Shown: one piece after another, positions 8,446-17,259 of the stretch
Numbering within the stretch: the first letter of the stretch is position 1
Layout of the letters: each line of letters opens with the position of its first letter
Assembly (NCBI RefSeq): GCF_000012385.1
Contig: NC_007940.1
Location: 310,001-374,000 of the forward strand
Reading direction: 5' to 3'
Source: Rickettsia bellii RML369-C
Lineage (GTDB): Bacteria; Pseudomonadota; Alphaproteobacteria; Rickettsiales; Rickettsiaceae
DNA length: 64,000 nt
Notes under the pieces: generated by a model
What the model saw: the letters and a program-made list of their open reading frames with translations, nothing else
Databases searched by the model: none
Told to the model about the DNA's origin: nothing
Made by a program: the position numbers and the translations under genes

Positions 8446-9577
8446 TTACTTATTAGGAGGGTTATCTTTCTGCTCTAAACTGAATAAAGTAAAGCCTGTA
8501 AAGATTTTACTTTCTTTTTTACCAGTTGCATATTCTTCTAAAGACACTTCAACAATTTCTTTAGGACCTATTGGGGTTGCATGCCTAAAATAAAGTTTGT
8601 CGTTTTTGGTAAATACAAACCCAACGTGAGCTATATTATGTTCTGATTTTGTTAGCTCTAATAGTTTTGGATTGTCCATTGTCATAACCATAAGATATAC
8701 AGCGTCATTCAGAAAACTTGATCCAAGTGAATTTTTTGACATTCGCCTTTGCTCACGTATTTTTATACGTTCCGCAGGCTCGTCTTTAAATTCATCTTGT
8801 CTAAAGCTTTCTGAATTTAGCTGTGTTTTATTTACTAGTTGCTTTGTCAGTTCCTGCTTATGCTCTAAGAAATCAGTAAAGCTTATATAACTAATATCAG
8901 ATTTAAAAGGTTTGATGGATTTTATCTGATTATATTTTTCACCAAATGAAAAGCATTCATTTTTAGATACATTATCTTTAATGTAATTATTAATTTGTGT
9001 TTCAAGTAAACCTGCTTTATTAATCATCGCAGTTTTAACTTTAGCATATGGAAGATTTGCAAATACATTTTCCATTGTATAATATTTACTATTATTCTTT
9101 AACCACTCATCCATGAAATGACTTCTATTAACATATGATATATCGTCAGAAGGAAACATAATTTTTGCTAGAGCTTCTGCAAGCTGCTCTTTAAATTTTA
9201 CAGAATCCGCATTCGGTTCTTTTATTTCTGCTAATGCTATAACCATTTCTATATAGCTAAAACAGTCAAAAGTTTCTAGGTTGATTAGCTCATTTTTATC
9301 TCTATTCTTATCCCAAATAATTAAATTTGTGCCTAGTTCCGTATCATAAGGCTTACCTATGAAATAGTCAGAATATGCTAATATTTTATTGGCAAAACTC
9401 TCATCTTTTAATGATATTGCTAGCTTGTGAAGATTTTGCATATTAATAGGAGAGATTTTATTTGTTTGTGTATTTTCACTTTGGACCTTATCCGTAGTAG
9501 TGGACTCATTAAAAGCATAACTATTAAAGGAAATAATAGAACAGATGCTCAAGTTAAAATTATTTTTTTCTCATCAT
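8446..9577 (-). pseudogene. DUF1460 N-acetylmuramyl-L-alanine amidase-like protein, start frameshifted
   Basis: DUF1460 proteins are NlpC/P60-fold, predicted cell-wall amidases. Visible are FIGKPYDTELGTN, the catalytic-Cys segment TFDCFSYIE (Cys97 counted from the TTG at 9552) and the His segment NIAHVGFVF. The frame as read starts at a TTG and lacks a proper leader. Upstream is ATGATG (9572-9577) behind AGAGAGG. A run of seven A (9564-9570) puts it out of frame, and with six A it would read MMRKNNFNLSICSIISFN, a signal peptide. Residues about 248-280 are an in-frame RPE-derived insertion. Likely periplasmic. Expression is uncertain as written. Confidence 0.75.
8719..8812. repeat. Rickettsia palindromic element inside DUF1460 gene
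   Basis: The palindromic block has the core TTTGCTCACGTATTTTTATA CGTTCCGCAG, which matches TTTGCTCACGTAG...CTACGTTCCGCAG in the element at 62979-63087. Outer arms GACAAGATGAATTTAAAGAC and GTCAAAAAATTCACTTGGAT are inverted. It is inserted in frame and translated as a polar, charged loop (DEFKDEPAERIKIREQRR). This is the known behaviour of RPEs in Rickettsia genes. Confidence 0.8.
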
Positions 9578-9653
9578 AAACCTCTCTTATTAATAAAATA
9601 GGTACTATAAAGAAAAATTAATCATATATCAAGAAATAGTTAATAAATACTTA

Positions 9654-10538
9654 CTATTTGAGAATTTTCGTCAGCTCTTCCCATTCTCTTTTAGTCATTC
9701 CGCTAGTTTCATGGGTAACTTTTTCGCCACTTATCATCTTCTTAATTACTTCCAAACCTTTACGGGAAATATTTGCTCCGCACATACGATATTCTTCAAA
9801 AGCCTCATAAGTAAAAGGTACCCAAGCTTTGACTATATCGAGCATCTTCTCGGCATAAACTCTAATTTCATATTGAGCGTGCGGGTCGGCACGTAGCCTT
9901 AAGAAGTGAAGCAAATTATGTAAATTAATTTTCCAATACCATTCCGTATAATAGTTTAAGGTTAAATTCATGCGGGCAAGCTCCCTAGCTATACCGGTAT
10001 TATTATCATCTATAATGTTACCTTCTTCGTCGGTATTCATAAGCTTCGTATAGTGCTTATAACAATTTCGGGCATCTTCTTCTAATATATTAAGGACTTT
10101 TTCGGCTACTTCTTTTGGTAGGCTATCGCTTTCTCGGCATTGTTTATTAGTGCTAGATTGCGGTGCAATATTTTGCGGCTCAGGTAAATAAAACTCATTG
10201 CCTAATATTGAGTATCTAGCAGAATATTCGTTAACGCTGGCCGTTCTATGCCTAATCCACTGTCTTGCAATAAAGATCGGTAATTTAATGTGAAACTTAA
10301 TATCGCACATTTCAAAAGGCGTAGTGTGATAGTGACGTAGCAAATAATTAATCAGCCCTTTATCTTGGTTTAATTGCTTTGTGCCTTTGCCGTAAGAAAC
10401 ACGAGCAGCTTGTACTATAGCACTATCATCACCCATATAGTCGATCACTCTAATAAAACCGTGATCTAATACCTTTATAGGCTCGTATAAAATTTCCTCA
10501 AGTGCCGGAACTACTACTCTTTTTGTCGCATTATTCAT
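9654..10538 (-). CDS. thyX: Flavin-dependent thymidylate synthase ThyX
   Basis: ThyX makes dTMP from dUMP using FAD, NADPH and methylenetetrahydrofolate. The 294-residue protein has the diagnostic motif [13 protein letters not shown] at residues 96-108 and the flanking [19 protein letters not shown] segment. It also has the C-terminal EIRVYAEKM and [13 protein letters not shown] parts. Length fits the longer alphaproteobacterial form. The ATG start at 10536-10538 is preceded by AGAGGAA. Rickettsiae lack ThyA, so this should be the only thymidylate synthase. It works in the same pathway as dut, found at 62528. Confidence 0.96.
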   Translation of the reverse strand: MNNATKRVVVPALEEILYEPIKVLDHGFIRVIDYMGDDSAIVQAARVSYGKGTKQLNQDKGLINYLLRHYHTTPFEMCDIKFHIKLPIFIARQWIRHRTASVNEYSARYSILGNEFYLPEPQNIAPQSSTNKQCRESDSLPKEVAEKVLNILEEDARNCYKHYTKLMNTDEEGNIIDDNNTGIARELARMNLTLNYYTEWYWKINLHNLLHFLRLRADPHAQYEIRVYAEKMLDIVKAWVPFTYEAFEEYRMCGANISRKGLEVIKKMISGEKVTHETSGMTKREWEELTKILK

Positions 10539-10671
10539 TTATTCCTCTGTGTTAAATTTGTTGCGAAATAGTGTTAGCTTTCTTTTGTGACTGAAAAACT
10601 TTCAATGTCATTTTCGCATATATGGGATTTGTTACATAATTCCTATGTCATTCCCGTTTCTGTGCATGGGC

Positions 10672-10793
10672 GTCATCCCGTGGCTTGTCCACGGGATCCA
10701 GCATAAAGCGAGATAAAATCGAGCTTTTAGCTTTAAAAAATTGTCGTATTTATGGTTATTTTACTGGATCCCGTGGACAAGCCACGGGATGAC
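10672..10793. repeat. Dispersed palindromic repeat, type A (long core)
   Basis: This 122-base inverted repeat has arms GTCATCCCGTGGCTTGTCC and GGACAAGCCACGGGATGAC that pair perfectly over 19 bases, then GGATCCAG/CTGGATCC. The core includes AGCGAGATAAAATCGAGCTT. It lies between the converging ends of a gene pair and could form a strong hairpin, ending just before the stop of the metallopeptidase gene. Confidence 0.85.
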
Positions 10794-10796
10794 AAG

Positions 10797-11486
10797 TTAT
10801 AATAAATAACTATATAAATTTCTGCCGTTTCTTTTTAGCCATAATTTAGCTGGTTGGTATTCGGGATAAATATCCTCAACTAGCTGCCAAAAATTTTTGC
10901 TATGGTTCATTTCCTTTAAATGTGCCATTTCATGAGCTACTAAATATTTTAGAACTTCGTAAGGAGCAAAAACTATTCGCCAGTTAAAAGAAAGATTGCC
11001 GCAGCTAGAGCAGCTGCCCCATTTCGTAGTTACATTTTTCATTATTCTAATATTAGAATAAATTAAATTATGCTTTTTGGAAATGGTTTCTACTATAGCT
11101 TTTATTTCTGATAGTAATTTCTTTTTCAAAAATACTTCAATGCTAATTTTTTTAAGTACCTTACTGCAATATACTTCCAATGCGTCATTTTGTAATTTTA
11201 CCTGATTTTCAGGTGAATCAGTATGAATTATTTGATAATTTTTGCCTAAAATGGAAATCTTATTTTCTTCATTGATAGGTTTAGTTACGTTACGGCGTAA
11301 TTTTTGCCTCACCCAATTTTCTTTACTCAGCAAAAAATTATAACCCCTTTCAGCTTTTACCTTAAGGGGTAATACAAGCTCAGCCCCTTTATGCGTAATT
11401 CGAATGCTTATATTCTTAGCCTGAGTGCTTCTTCTGACTGCTACATTCTGAGGATCACCATATTTAGTTAAAGTAATAAGCTCCAT
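10797..11486 (-). CDS. YgjP-like (DUF45/SprT-type) zinc metallopeptidase
   Basis: The C-terminal HExxH zinc site (AHEMAHLKEMNHSKNFW) and the preceding KWGSCSSCGNLSFNWRIVF segment define the YgjP/M48-like DUF45 family. Its substrates are poorly known. A 10-codon longer start (11516) exists, but it would overlap the upstream gene. I prefer ATG at 11484-11486 because it sits one base after the stop of the M23 gene, suggesting coupling. The product is then 229 residues, normal for the family. No signal peptide is seen, so it is probably cytoplasmic. Confidence 0.85.
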   Translation of the reverse strand: MELITLTKYGDPQNVAVRRSTQAKNISIRITHKGAELVLPLKVKAERGYNFLLSKENWVRQKLRRNVTKPINEENKISILGKNYQIIHTDSPENQVKLQNDALEVYCSKVLKKISIEVFLKKKLLSEIKAIVETISKKHNLIYSNIRIMKNVTTKWGSCSSCGNLSFNWRIVFAPYEVLKYLVAHEMAHLKEMNHSKNFWQLVEDIYPEYQPAKLWLKRNGRNLYSYLL

Positions 11487-11487
11487 T

Positions 11488-12264
11488 TTAGAATGCGATA
11501 TATTTAGTTGGGTCAACTGCTACTTTGCCTTTACGCATAGCTAGATACAGCTTATCTTCCACATGCCCGATTATGCTAGTTTTAGTAACCTTATCGCCTT
11601 TTTTAACTGATAAATCTTTTAAGCCGGCATAAGCTACTTCTAGATCGTCTTTATCTAATTTAACGATTACTAAGTTACCGAATTGTGCATTATTTCCTGA
11701 AAATATAACAATTCCTGAGCCTATAGAATTAACACTGCTTTCTTCTAAAACAGCAATATCTATGCCTTTATTCTTGCCCTCTTTAAACTCGGTAACAATC
11801 TCGCCATCTAGAGGTTTCTCAAAAATTAGCTTTGTTATTTCTTCATCATGTTTTGTGGTAGGAATTATTACAGCATCATTATCGTTTTCAGTAGTTTCTA
11901 TTGCAGGCTCTTCTAAAGAGCCGCTTACTTCTAATTTAGGAGCTTCTTCTATAGTGCTACTAGTTATTATCCCCTCATCATTATCAATAACATTACCAGA
12001 ATTACTAACGGTAATTCCTCTTTCTTTATACTCGATTGGGGCAGGATGTTGATCAACGCAAGCAGTTAGAGAAAAGCATAATATAGTACCAAGTATACAA
12101 CGAGTCAGTAGAGAATTAGCATACGAAGTTTTATTTGGAAAAGAGCAAGGAATTTGTAGACCGAGGAACGGAGCGTACACACTTAGTACGTGAGTACCGA
12201 AAGAGCTGCAAAGATGACGTAGCCAATTTTTCAAATAAAACGAGTATGCAACAGGGTATTTCAT
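11488..12264 (-). CDS. M23-fold (LytM/NlpD-like) lipoprotein with RPE-derived N-terminus
   Basis: The C-terminal 100 residues resemble the LytM/M23 fold (FEKPLDGEIVTEF, GIDIAV, GSGIVIFSGNNAQFGNLVIV, GDKVTKTSIIGHVEDKLYLAM). The active-site HxxG and HxH histidines are replaced (GIDIAV; no His pair), so it is probably a degenerate regulator like NlpD/EnvC rather than an enzyme. A lipobox-like ILCFSLTAC follows LLTRCILGT at about residues 53-69, but it is preceded by about 45 residues encoded by a palindromic element (12119-12249). This displaces the signal peptide from the N-terminus. It may be missorted unless an internal start is used. Confidence 0.75.
   Translation of the reverse strand: MKYPVAYSFYLKNWLRHLCSSFGTHVLSVYAPFLGLQIPCSFPNKTSYANSLLTRCILGTILCFSLTACVDQHPAPIEYKERGITVSNSGNVIDNDEGIITSSTIEEAPKLEVSGSLEEPAIETTENDNDAVIIPTTKHDEEITKLIFEKPLDGEIVTEFKEGKNKGIDIAVLEESSVNSIGSGIVIFSGNNAQFGNLVIVKLDKDDLEVAYAGLKDLSVKKGDKVTKTSIIGHVEDKLYLAMRKGKVAVDPTKYIAF
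12119..12249. repeat. Rickettsia palindromic element at the start of the M23 gene
   Basis: This 131-base palindrome has outer arms GCATACGAAGTTTTATTTG and CAAATAAAACGAGTATGC, and a core GGAGCGTACACACTTAGTAC GTGAGTACC. A close relative lies at 30291-30419 (core GGAGCGTACGCTTGGTACG TGAGCACC). It is inserted in frame between codon 8 and the lipoprotein signal peptide of the M23 gene. Confidence 0.85.
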
Positions 12265-12354
12265 ATATTTAATAAGATTATTATATTGTGTTAGTCAATA
12301 AATTATACTTATTATATAATTCTTATCATTCATTTTCCATTAAAAAAATTAATT

Positions 12355-12789
12355 ATGAAAACTTACGATATTGTTATAGCAAGTGATCACTCCGGTTATG
12401 AACTTAAATCCATAATTATCGAATATTTACAAAAAAAATCTTTGAGTGTTTACGATTGCGGAACACATAATACGCAATCCGTTGACTATCCTGATTATGC
12501 CAAAAAAGTAGTAAATAATATTATTGAAAAGCTCGCTCGCATTGGTATTTTAATTGGTGATACGGGCATTGGTATGTCGATTGCTGCTAATCGTAGTTCA
12601 GAAATAAGAGCGGCTCTATGTGTTAATGTGTCAACAGCTGAGAGTGCTAAAGCTCATAACGATGCTAATATTTTGGTATTAGGTGCAAAAACCGTAGATC
12701 ACAAAACAGTATTTGATATTATAGATAAATTTCTAGCCACTAAATTCGAAGGCGGTAGACATAGCGTTAGGTTGTTGAAGATTGAATAA
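12355..12789 (+). CDS. rpiB: Ribose-5-phosphate isomerase B family protein
   Basis: RpiB/LacAB-family sugar-phosphate isomerase: residues 1-144 include [11 protein letters not shown] (substrate Asp/His), [17 protein letters not shown] and [13 protein letters not shown]. Length matches the family. The usual catalytic cysteine in the ICGTGIG motif is not present: the sequence reads IGDTGIG at the equivalent place. It may be inactive, or an acid may replace the thiol as in some actinobacterial enzymes that use Glu elsewhere. It stands alone after divergent genes, and the start ATG has no strong ribosome site. Confidence 0.88.
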   Translation: MKTYDIVIASDHSGYELKSIIIEYLQKKSLSVYDCGTHNTQSVDYPDYAKKVVNNIIEKLARIGILIGDTGIGMSIAANRSSEIRAALCVNVSTAESAKAHNDANILVLGAKTVDHKTVFDIIDKFLATKFEGGRHSVRLLKIE

Positions 12790-12820
12790 TAATGAAAACT
12801 TAGTGTTATTGTATTACTAT

Positions 12821-12912
12821 GTCATCCCATGGCTTGGGAACTAGATCCAGAAAAATAATAAAAAATACTAGCGTATTTTTAACTGGATCCCGTGGACAAG
12901 CCACGGGATGAC
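12821..12912. repeat. Dispersed palindromic repeat, type A
   Basis: The right arm CCCGTGGACAAGCCACGGGATGAC is canonical. The left arm GTCATCCCATGGCTTGGGAACTAGATCCAG is diverged. The AT core has AAAAAATACTAGCGTATTTTT. It fills the gap between rpiB and the CPBP gene, and the latter's annotated ATG lies close behind it. Confidence 0.8.
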
Positions 12913-12947
12913 AAAAGTGATCCATACAACAACGCCGGTATAACAGA

Positions 12948-13827
12948 ATGACACCTACTTATTTACTTAATAACAATATTTTTATGCAAGCTCTGAATAC
13001 AACTTATATTTTGCTCATCACAACAATAATGATTTCCTTATTCTGCTCTAATAAACGAGTAATGTATTCGGTTATGAGCATTACGGTCTTATCAGCTTTT
13101 TATCAAGGCATAATAAATATTATCGGGCTTAGTGCGTTAGCTGTTTTTTCTGCTATCACTTATGCTTATTTCAATTTCCCGCAGCTGAATAAAGTAATAA
13201 GAACATTGTTATTTATATTACTTTCGGTTTGCTTTGCCGTTTTTGCATTTCATAAAGTTCCTGGATTTTTTAACGTAATTGCGATTAGTAATTTACAATT
13301 ATCTAAAGCTTCAATGCCATTTTCGATGTATTTGAATTTTGATAAGGTAATGCCGGCATTAATAATTTTTGCTATGAGTGATTTATCTATTTTAGAACGC
13401 TCGAAAAGTGAAAGGGTTGTTAAATATACATTATTTTCGCTATTGTCATGTATAGCAATAATTATAACTCTAGTATTAGTAAGCGGTTATGTTTTATTTG
13501 AGCCTAAACTCCCCGATATATTACTGATATGGATGATTAATAATTTCTTTTTTGTCTGTTTTAGTGAAGAAGTATTTTTTAGAGGATTTATACAAAAAAC
13601 GCTGCAAAATCTTTTACCAAAACAACAAATGTTAGCATTAGTTATAGCATCTTTAATATTCGGAGTGGCACATTTTCAAGGTGGTTTATGTAATTCTAAG
13701 TAGCACTTGCGGATTTTTCTATGGCTATGCATACTATAAAATCAATAAAATATTATGCTCTATGATGGTTCATTTCGGTCTAAACCTGTCTCACTTATTA
13801 CTATTTACTTATCCTGCTCTAATTTAA
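12948..13827 (+). pseudogene. CPBP-family intramembrane metalloprotease, frameshifted
   Basis: CPBP (CAAX protease and bacteriocin-processing, Abi) proteins are membrane metalloproteases. About six hydrophobic helices are seen, with motif 1 EEVFFRGFIQ and motif 2 FGVAHFQGG. The frame read from 12948 stops at 13703 right after motif 2. One frame over, the sequence continues VILSSTCGFFYGYAYYKI and MMVHFGLNLSHLL, the third motif with His, to TAA at 13825-13827. One base is missing near 13690. The start could instead be ATG at 12984 (MQALNTTY), because the first ATG abuts repeat DNA. It is likely inactive as written. Confidence 0.85.
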
Positions 13828-13833
13828 AAATCT

Positions 13834-15604
13834 ATGAAAAATAACCCAATACTTAATTTTATATTTGAAGTTTGTAAGCCTTTTAAATGGTTAATTTTAG
13901 GGCAGTTTACAGTTGCTATTATTTGGGCAATCGATATGAGTCTTCGCCCATATATATTAAAACTGATGCTTGATAAAATCCCATTATTAAATGCTGAAAA
14001 TATAGTAAGTGAATTATCGGGATTGATGATTTTTTATCTTGGCATGTCGTTAGTTATAATTATTATGTGGCGGTTTTTAGATTATATCGGCATTAAATTA
14101 TATTCGCCTATGCAGCGTTATATAGCGGATATTCTAATGGAAAAAATGATGCAACATTCGCAAAATTTATTTCAGAATCATTTTGCCGGTAATCTTGCTA
14201 ATAAAGTAAAAGACGTAATGGGTAATATACCTGATTTGATATATGTGGTAATAAATCAATTCTTTTGTGCTTTTATAGCGATAGTAATAGCCATTTTTAC
14301 GGTCTCTACAATAAGTTATAAATTTGCGTTTTTATTAGGCATTTGGGTAATTATATTTACTATCGGTGCAATTTGTTTTGCAAAACGTGCTAAAGAATTA
14401 TCAAAAAAATCTTCTGAAATACGTTCAAAATTAGTGGGTTATATTGTCGATATTTTAAGTAATATTATCAGTGTACATTTATTTGCTTCAAAAAAGATAG
14501 AGTCAAAAGATTAAGCGGTCAACTTAATGAATATGTAAAAGCTAGCCAAAAACGTGACTGGTGGTTTTTATATATGTTTGCTTTTCAAGGCGTATTATTT
14601 GTTATCTATCAGATAATTGGTTTTATTCTCCTAATATCGGGCTTTAAGCAGGGGGAGTCGTTACTACTGGTGATTTTGCTCTGCTTATAACTCTTAATAT
14701 TTCGATTATAGATATTTTATGGTCTTTATCTCGTGATATTTTAAAATTTTCTAGAGCAGTAGGTGAAACGAGGCAGGGGCTTGATATTGCTTTAACTCCG
14801 CTTGAAATAATTGACAAACCTAATGCCAAGAATTTGATAATTAAAAAGGGAGAGATAATTTTTAATAAAGTAAAATTCCAATATAAAAATACTACGCCGT
14901 TATTTCAAAATAAATCGTTAGTAATCAAGCCCGGGGGAAAAGTAGGGTTGGTAGGTTATTCCGGAAGTGGCAAGACAACTTTTGTTAATTTGATCCTTAG
15001 AATGTATGATATAGCAGAAGGAAAAATAGTTATTGACGATCAAGATATTAAAGAAATTACGCAAGAGTCGCTACGTAATAATATAGGCGTAATACCGCAA
15101 GAAGCTTCACTTTTTCATCGTAGCCTTATGGAAAATATTAGATATGGTAGACCTGATGCTTCAGATGCAGAAGTAATAGAGGCTGCTAAAAAAGCTTATG
15201 CACATGAGTTTATTGAAAAATTACCGCTTGGTTATGAGTCGTTAGTTGGTGAGCGAGGTATCAAGCTATCAGGCGGACAAAGACAGAGAATAGCAATCGC
15301 AAGGGCTATTCTTAAAAATGCTCCAATTTTGATTTTAGACGAAGCCACTTCACAACTAGATTCTGTGACTGAGGAATATATTCAAAAAAGCTTATGGGAT
15401 TTAATGCAAGGAAAAACAACGATAGTAATTGCCCACCGTTTATCAACGCTCTTGCATATGGATAGGATTATTGTTTTTGATAAAGGTAGAATTGTCGAAG
15501 ACGGCAGCCATAACGAGCTACTAGATCGTAACGGGTTATATAAGACTTTATGGGACTCTCAAATTGGTGGCTTTTTGCCTGATAAAGAATTAGCTGTTGT
15601 GTAA
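13834..15604 (+). pseudogene. ABC-type exporter (MsbA/multidrug-like), two frameshifts
   Basis: This is a half-transporter with a transmembrane domain plus ATPase. The membrane part runs from 13834 and stops at 14514. A second frame (about 14505-14650, RLSGQLNEYVKASQKRDWW) and a third (from about 14650, VTTGDFALLITLNISIIDIL) continue it into the ATPase. That carries Walker A GYSGSGKTT, Q-loop VIPQEASLFH, signature LSGGQRQR, Walker B ILILDEATS and AHRLS. Restored length is about 590 codons, normal for the family. Two single-base indels make it non-functional as written. It begins six bases after the CPBP gene end, so the two probably formed one operon and decayed together. Confidence 0.88.
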
Positions 15605-15962
15605 TTCTATGTAGGTTACATGGCTCATATGTCATTCCTGTGTAGGATTTACCCGTGTGGATTTAAAAAAAGCCCGCAATGTTATTCCTAGCTAGAAGCG
15701 GGAATCTAGAAAAATAAACATAAAAGCAGAAAGTTTTTAAAATTAAAAGCTTAGGTATCTCGCTTTATGATGGATTCCCGCCGTTGCTAAGAATGACATA
15801 TAATAATAACTGTCCGGTACTATTGTACAAGCCACGGGAGGCATTGCCTGCGTGGATCATTTTCCCCTGTCATCCCGTGATTTATGAACTAGAGCCAGTT
15901 AAAAATACTAATAAAATTAGTATTTTTTATTATTTTCTGGATCTAGTTAGCAAGCCACGGTA
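15605..15962. other. Repeat-filled gap between ABC pseudogene and IS110 copy 2
   Basis: No gene is seen in 358 bases. A type B palindromic repeat spans 15681-15797 (arms GTTATTCCTAGCTAGAAGCG and GATTCCCGCCGTTGCTAAGA). A type A repeat runs from 15869 to CCACGGTAT at 15963, where the IS110 copy is inserted. Its left 90 bases are almost identical to those left of copy 1. Confidence 0.8.
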
Positions 15963-15963
15963 T

Positions 15964-16212
15964 TGTAAGAAAAGAAAGTGATATAATATAAGTTATAAAT
16001 GTAATATAAACATTTATAAGAGAGTGTTAATACCCTATATAATGATATAGGGTATTAAGCGGGCGTAAGCGACCGTCACGGTATAGTAGGTTTTATACGA
16101 CCGGAGTCATCAAGGTACTATAGCCCGACTCTCGAGAAGTTTGAATAGTTGGAAGGGATGCGATAAGCACGCCCGATTACAATCCTAAACAATATAAAAT
16201 CTCGAGGTACAT
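15964..16212 (+). ncRNA. Candidate IS110 bridge RNA leader, copy 2
   Basis: Hairpin 16027-16058 has a 14-bp stem TTAATACCCTATAT and loop AATG. CGGGCGT (about 16060) pairs exactly with ACGCCCG (about 16168). Within the enclosed region, CACGGTAT at 16077-16084 is identical to the last eight bases of the element's own left target flank. A further stem GAGTC/GACTC closes a loop containing AAGGTACTATAGCCC. The bridge RNA role is inferred. Confidence 0.55.
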
Positions 16213-17170
16213 ATGATAAAATATCACAAACATATAGGAATTGATATAGGAAAATATAATTTTGTAGTAGGAATAGAGGGCATAAAAGATACAAAAGAAT
16301 ATGAGAATACAAGTTTCGGTATATTTGAATTTATTAATGATAATAAGGATATTTTAGCAAACTCTCTAACTGTAGTTGAAACAACAGGCGGATATGAACT
16401 AGAGTTATTGTATAGCTTATGTGAAAGAGGTTATGTAGTACATAGAGCAGATGCAAGAAAGGTAAAGAATTTTATCAGATCATATGGTAATAGTGCAAAA
16501 ACAGATAAGTTAGATGCTAAAGCATTAGGATTATATGGTAAGGAGCGAGCAGATAAGCTTGAAGTATTTAAGCCTGAATCAAAACAAAATATACAATTAT
16601 TTCGGTTAGTACAAAGACGGAATGATTTAAAGCAAATGTTAGTTGCCGAAAAGAATAGATTACAACAAGCAAATACAGATAAGTTTGTTAAAAATAGCTG
16701 TATAAATATGATAGATGTTTTAAGTAATCAAATTACAGAGATTACTAATCAGGTAGAAGTGATTATATCATCAGATCAGCTGTTAAAAGCAAAGCATGAG
16801 ATATTGAAAGAGATAAATGGCATTGGTAATATAGTTGCTTTTGAGTTATTAATATTATTACCGGAGTTAGGGAAGTTAACAAGACGGCAGATTGCTTCTC
16901 TTGCAGGGCTTGCTCCAAAAGCTAATGATAGTGGTAAATATCAAGGATATAGAAAGGTAGGACATGGTGTAGAGCAGGAGTCAAGCTATACTATTCCTTG
17001 CTGCTATGTCAGCCCGTAATAGCAAGACTTCTGGTTTAAGACTCTTTTATGAGCGACTCATTAACAATGGTAAAAAGAAAATGGTCGCTCTTACCGCTTT
17101 AATGCGTAAAATTATTGTCATCGCTAATGCTAAATTAAAATCTCTTCTTTTTAATTTAAAACATAGTTGA
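16213..17170 (+). pseudogene. IS110-family DEDD recombinase, copy 2, frameshifted
   Basis: Residues 1-250 are identical to copy 1, including the DEDD residues. After KVGHG two extra bases change the frame to VEQESSYTIPCC and a stop at 17019. The original C-terminal frame (MSARNSKTSGLRLF onward) remains open to the TGA at 17168-17170. The same single-base loss seen in copy 1 (GTCAAGC) is present here too. The C-terminal serine domain is therefore separated from the DEDD domain in both copies. Confidence 0.88.
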
Positions 17171-17259
17171 TGACATCGAGGGCGTTTTCCGATCCACGCA
17201 GGCAATGCCGCTACGGGATGACACCAAGAACGTTTTTCGATTTATGCAATAATAATTCC

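Larger units (their letters stand above)
15963..17171 (+). mobile_element. IS110-family insertion element, copy 2
   Basis: It is nearly identical to copy 1 and inserted at the same point of the same repeat type: CCACGGTAT before, GACATCGAGGGCG after (17172). Differences from copy 1 include a few leader bases and two extra bases at about 16968 in the recombinase gene. Because both flanks match those of copy 1, the two loci arose either by repeated site-specific insertion or by duplication including flanks. Confidence 0.9.
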
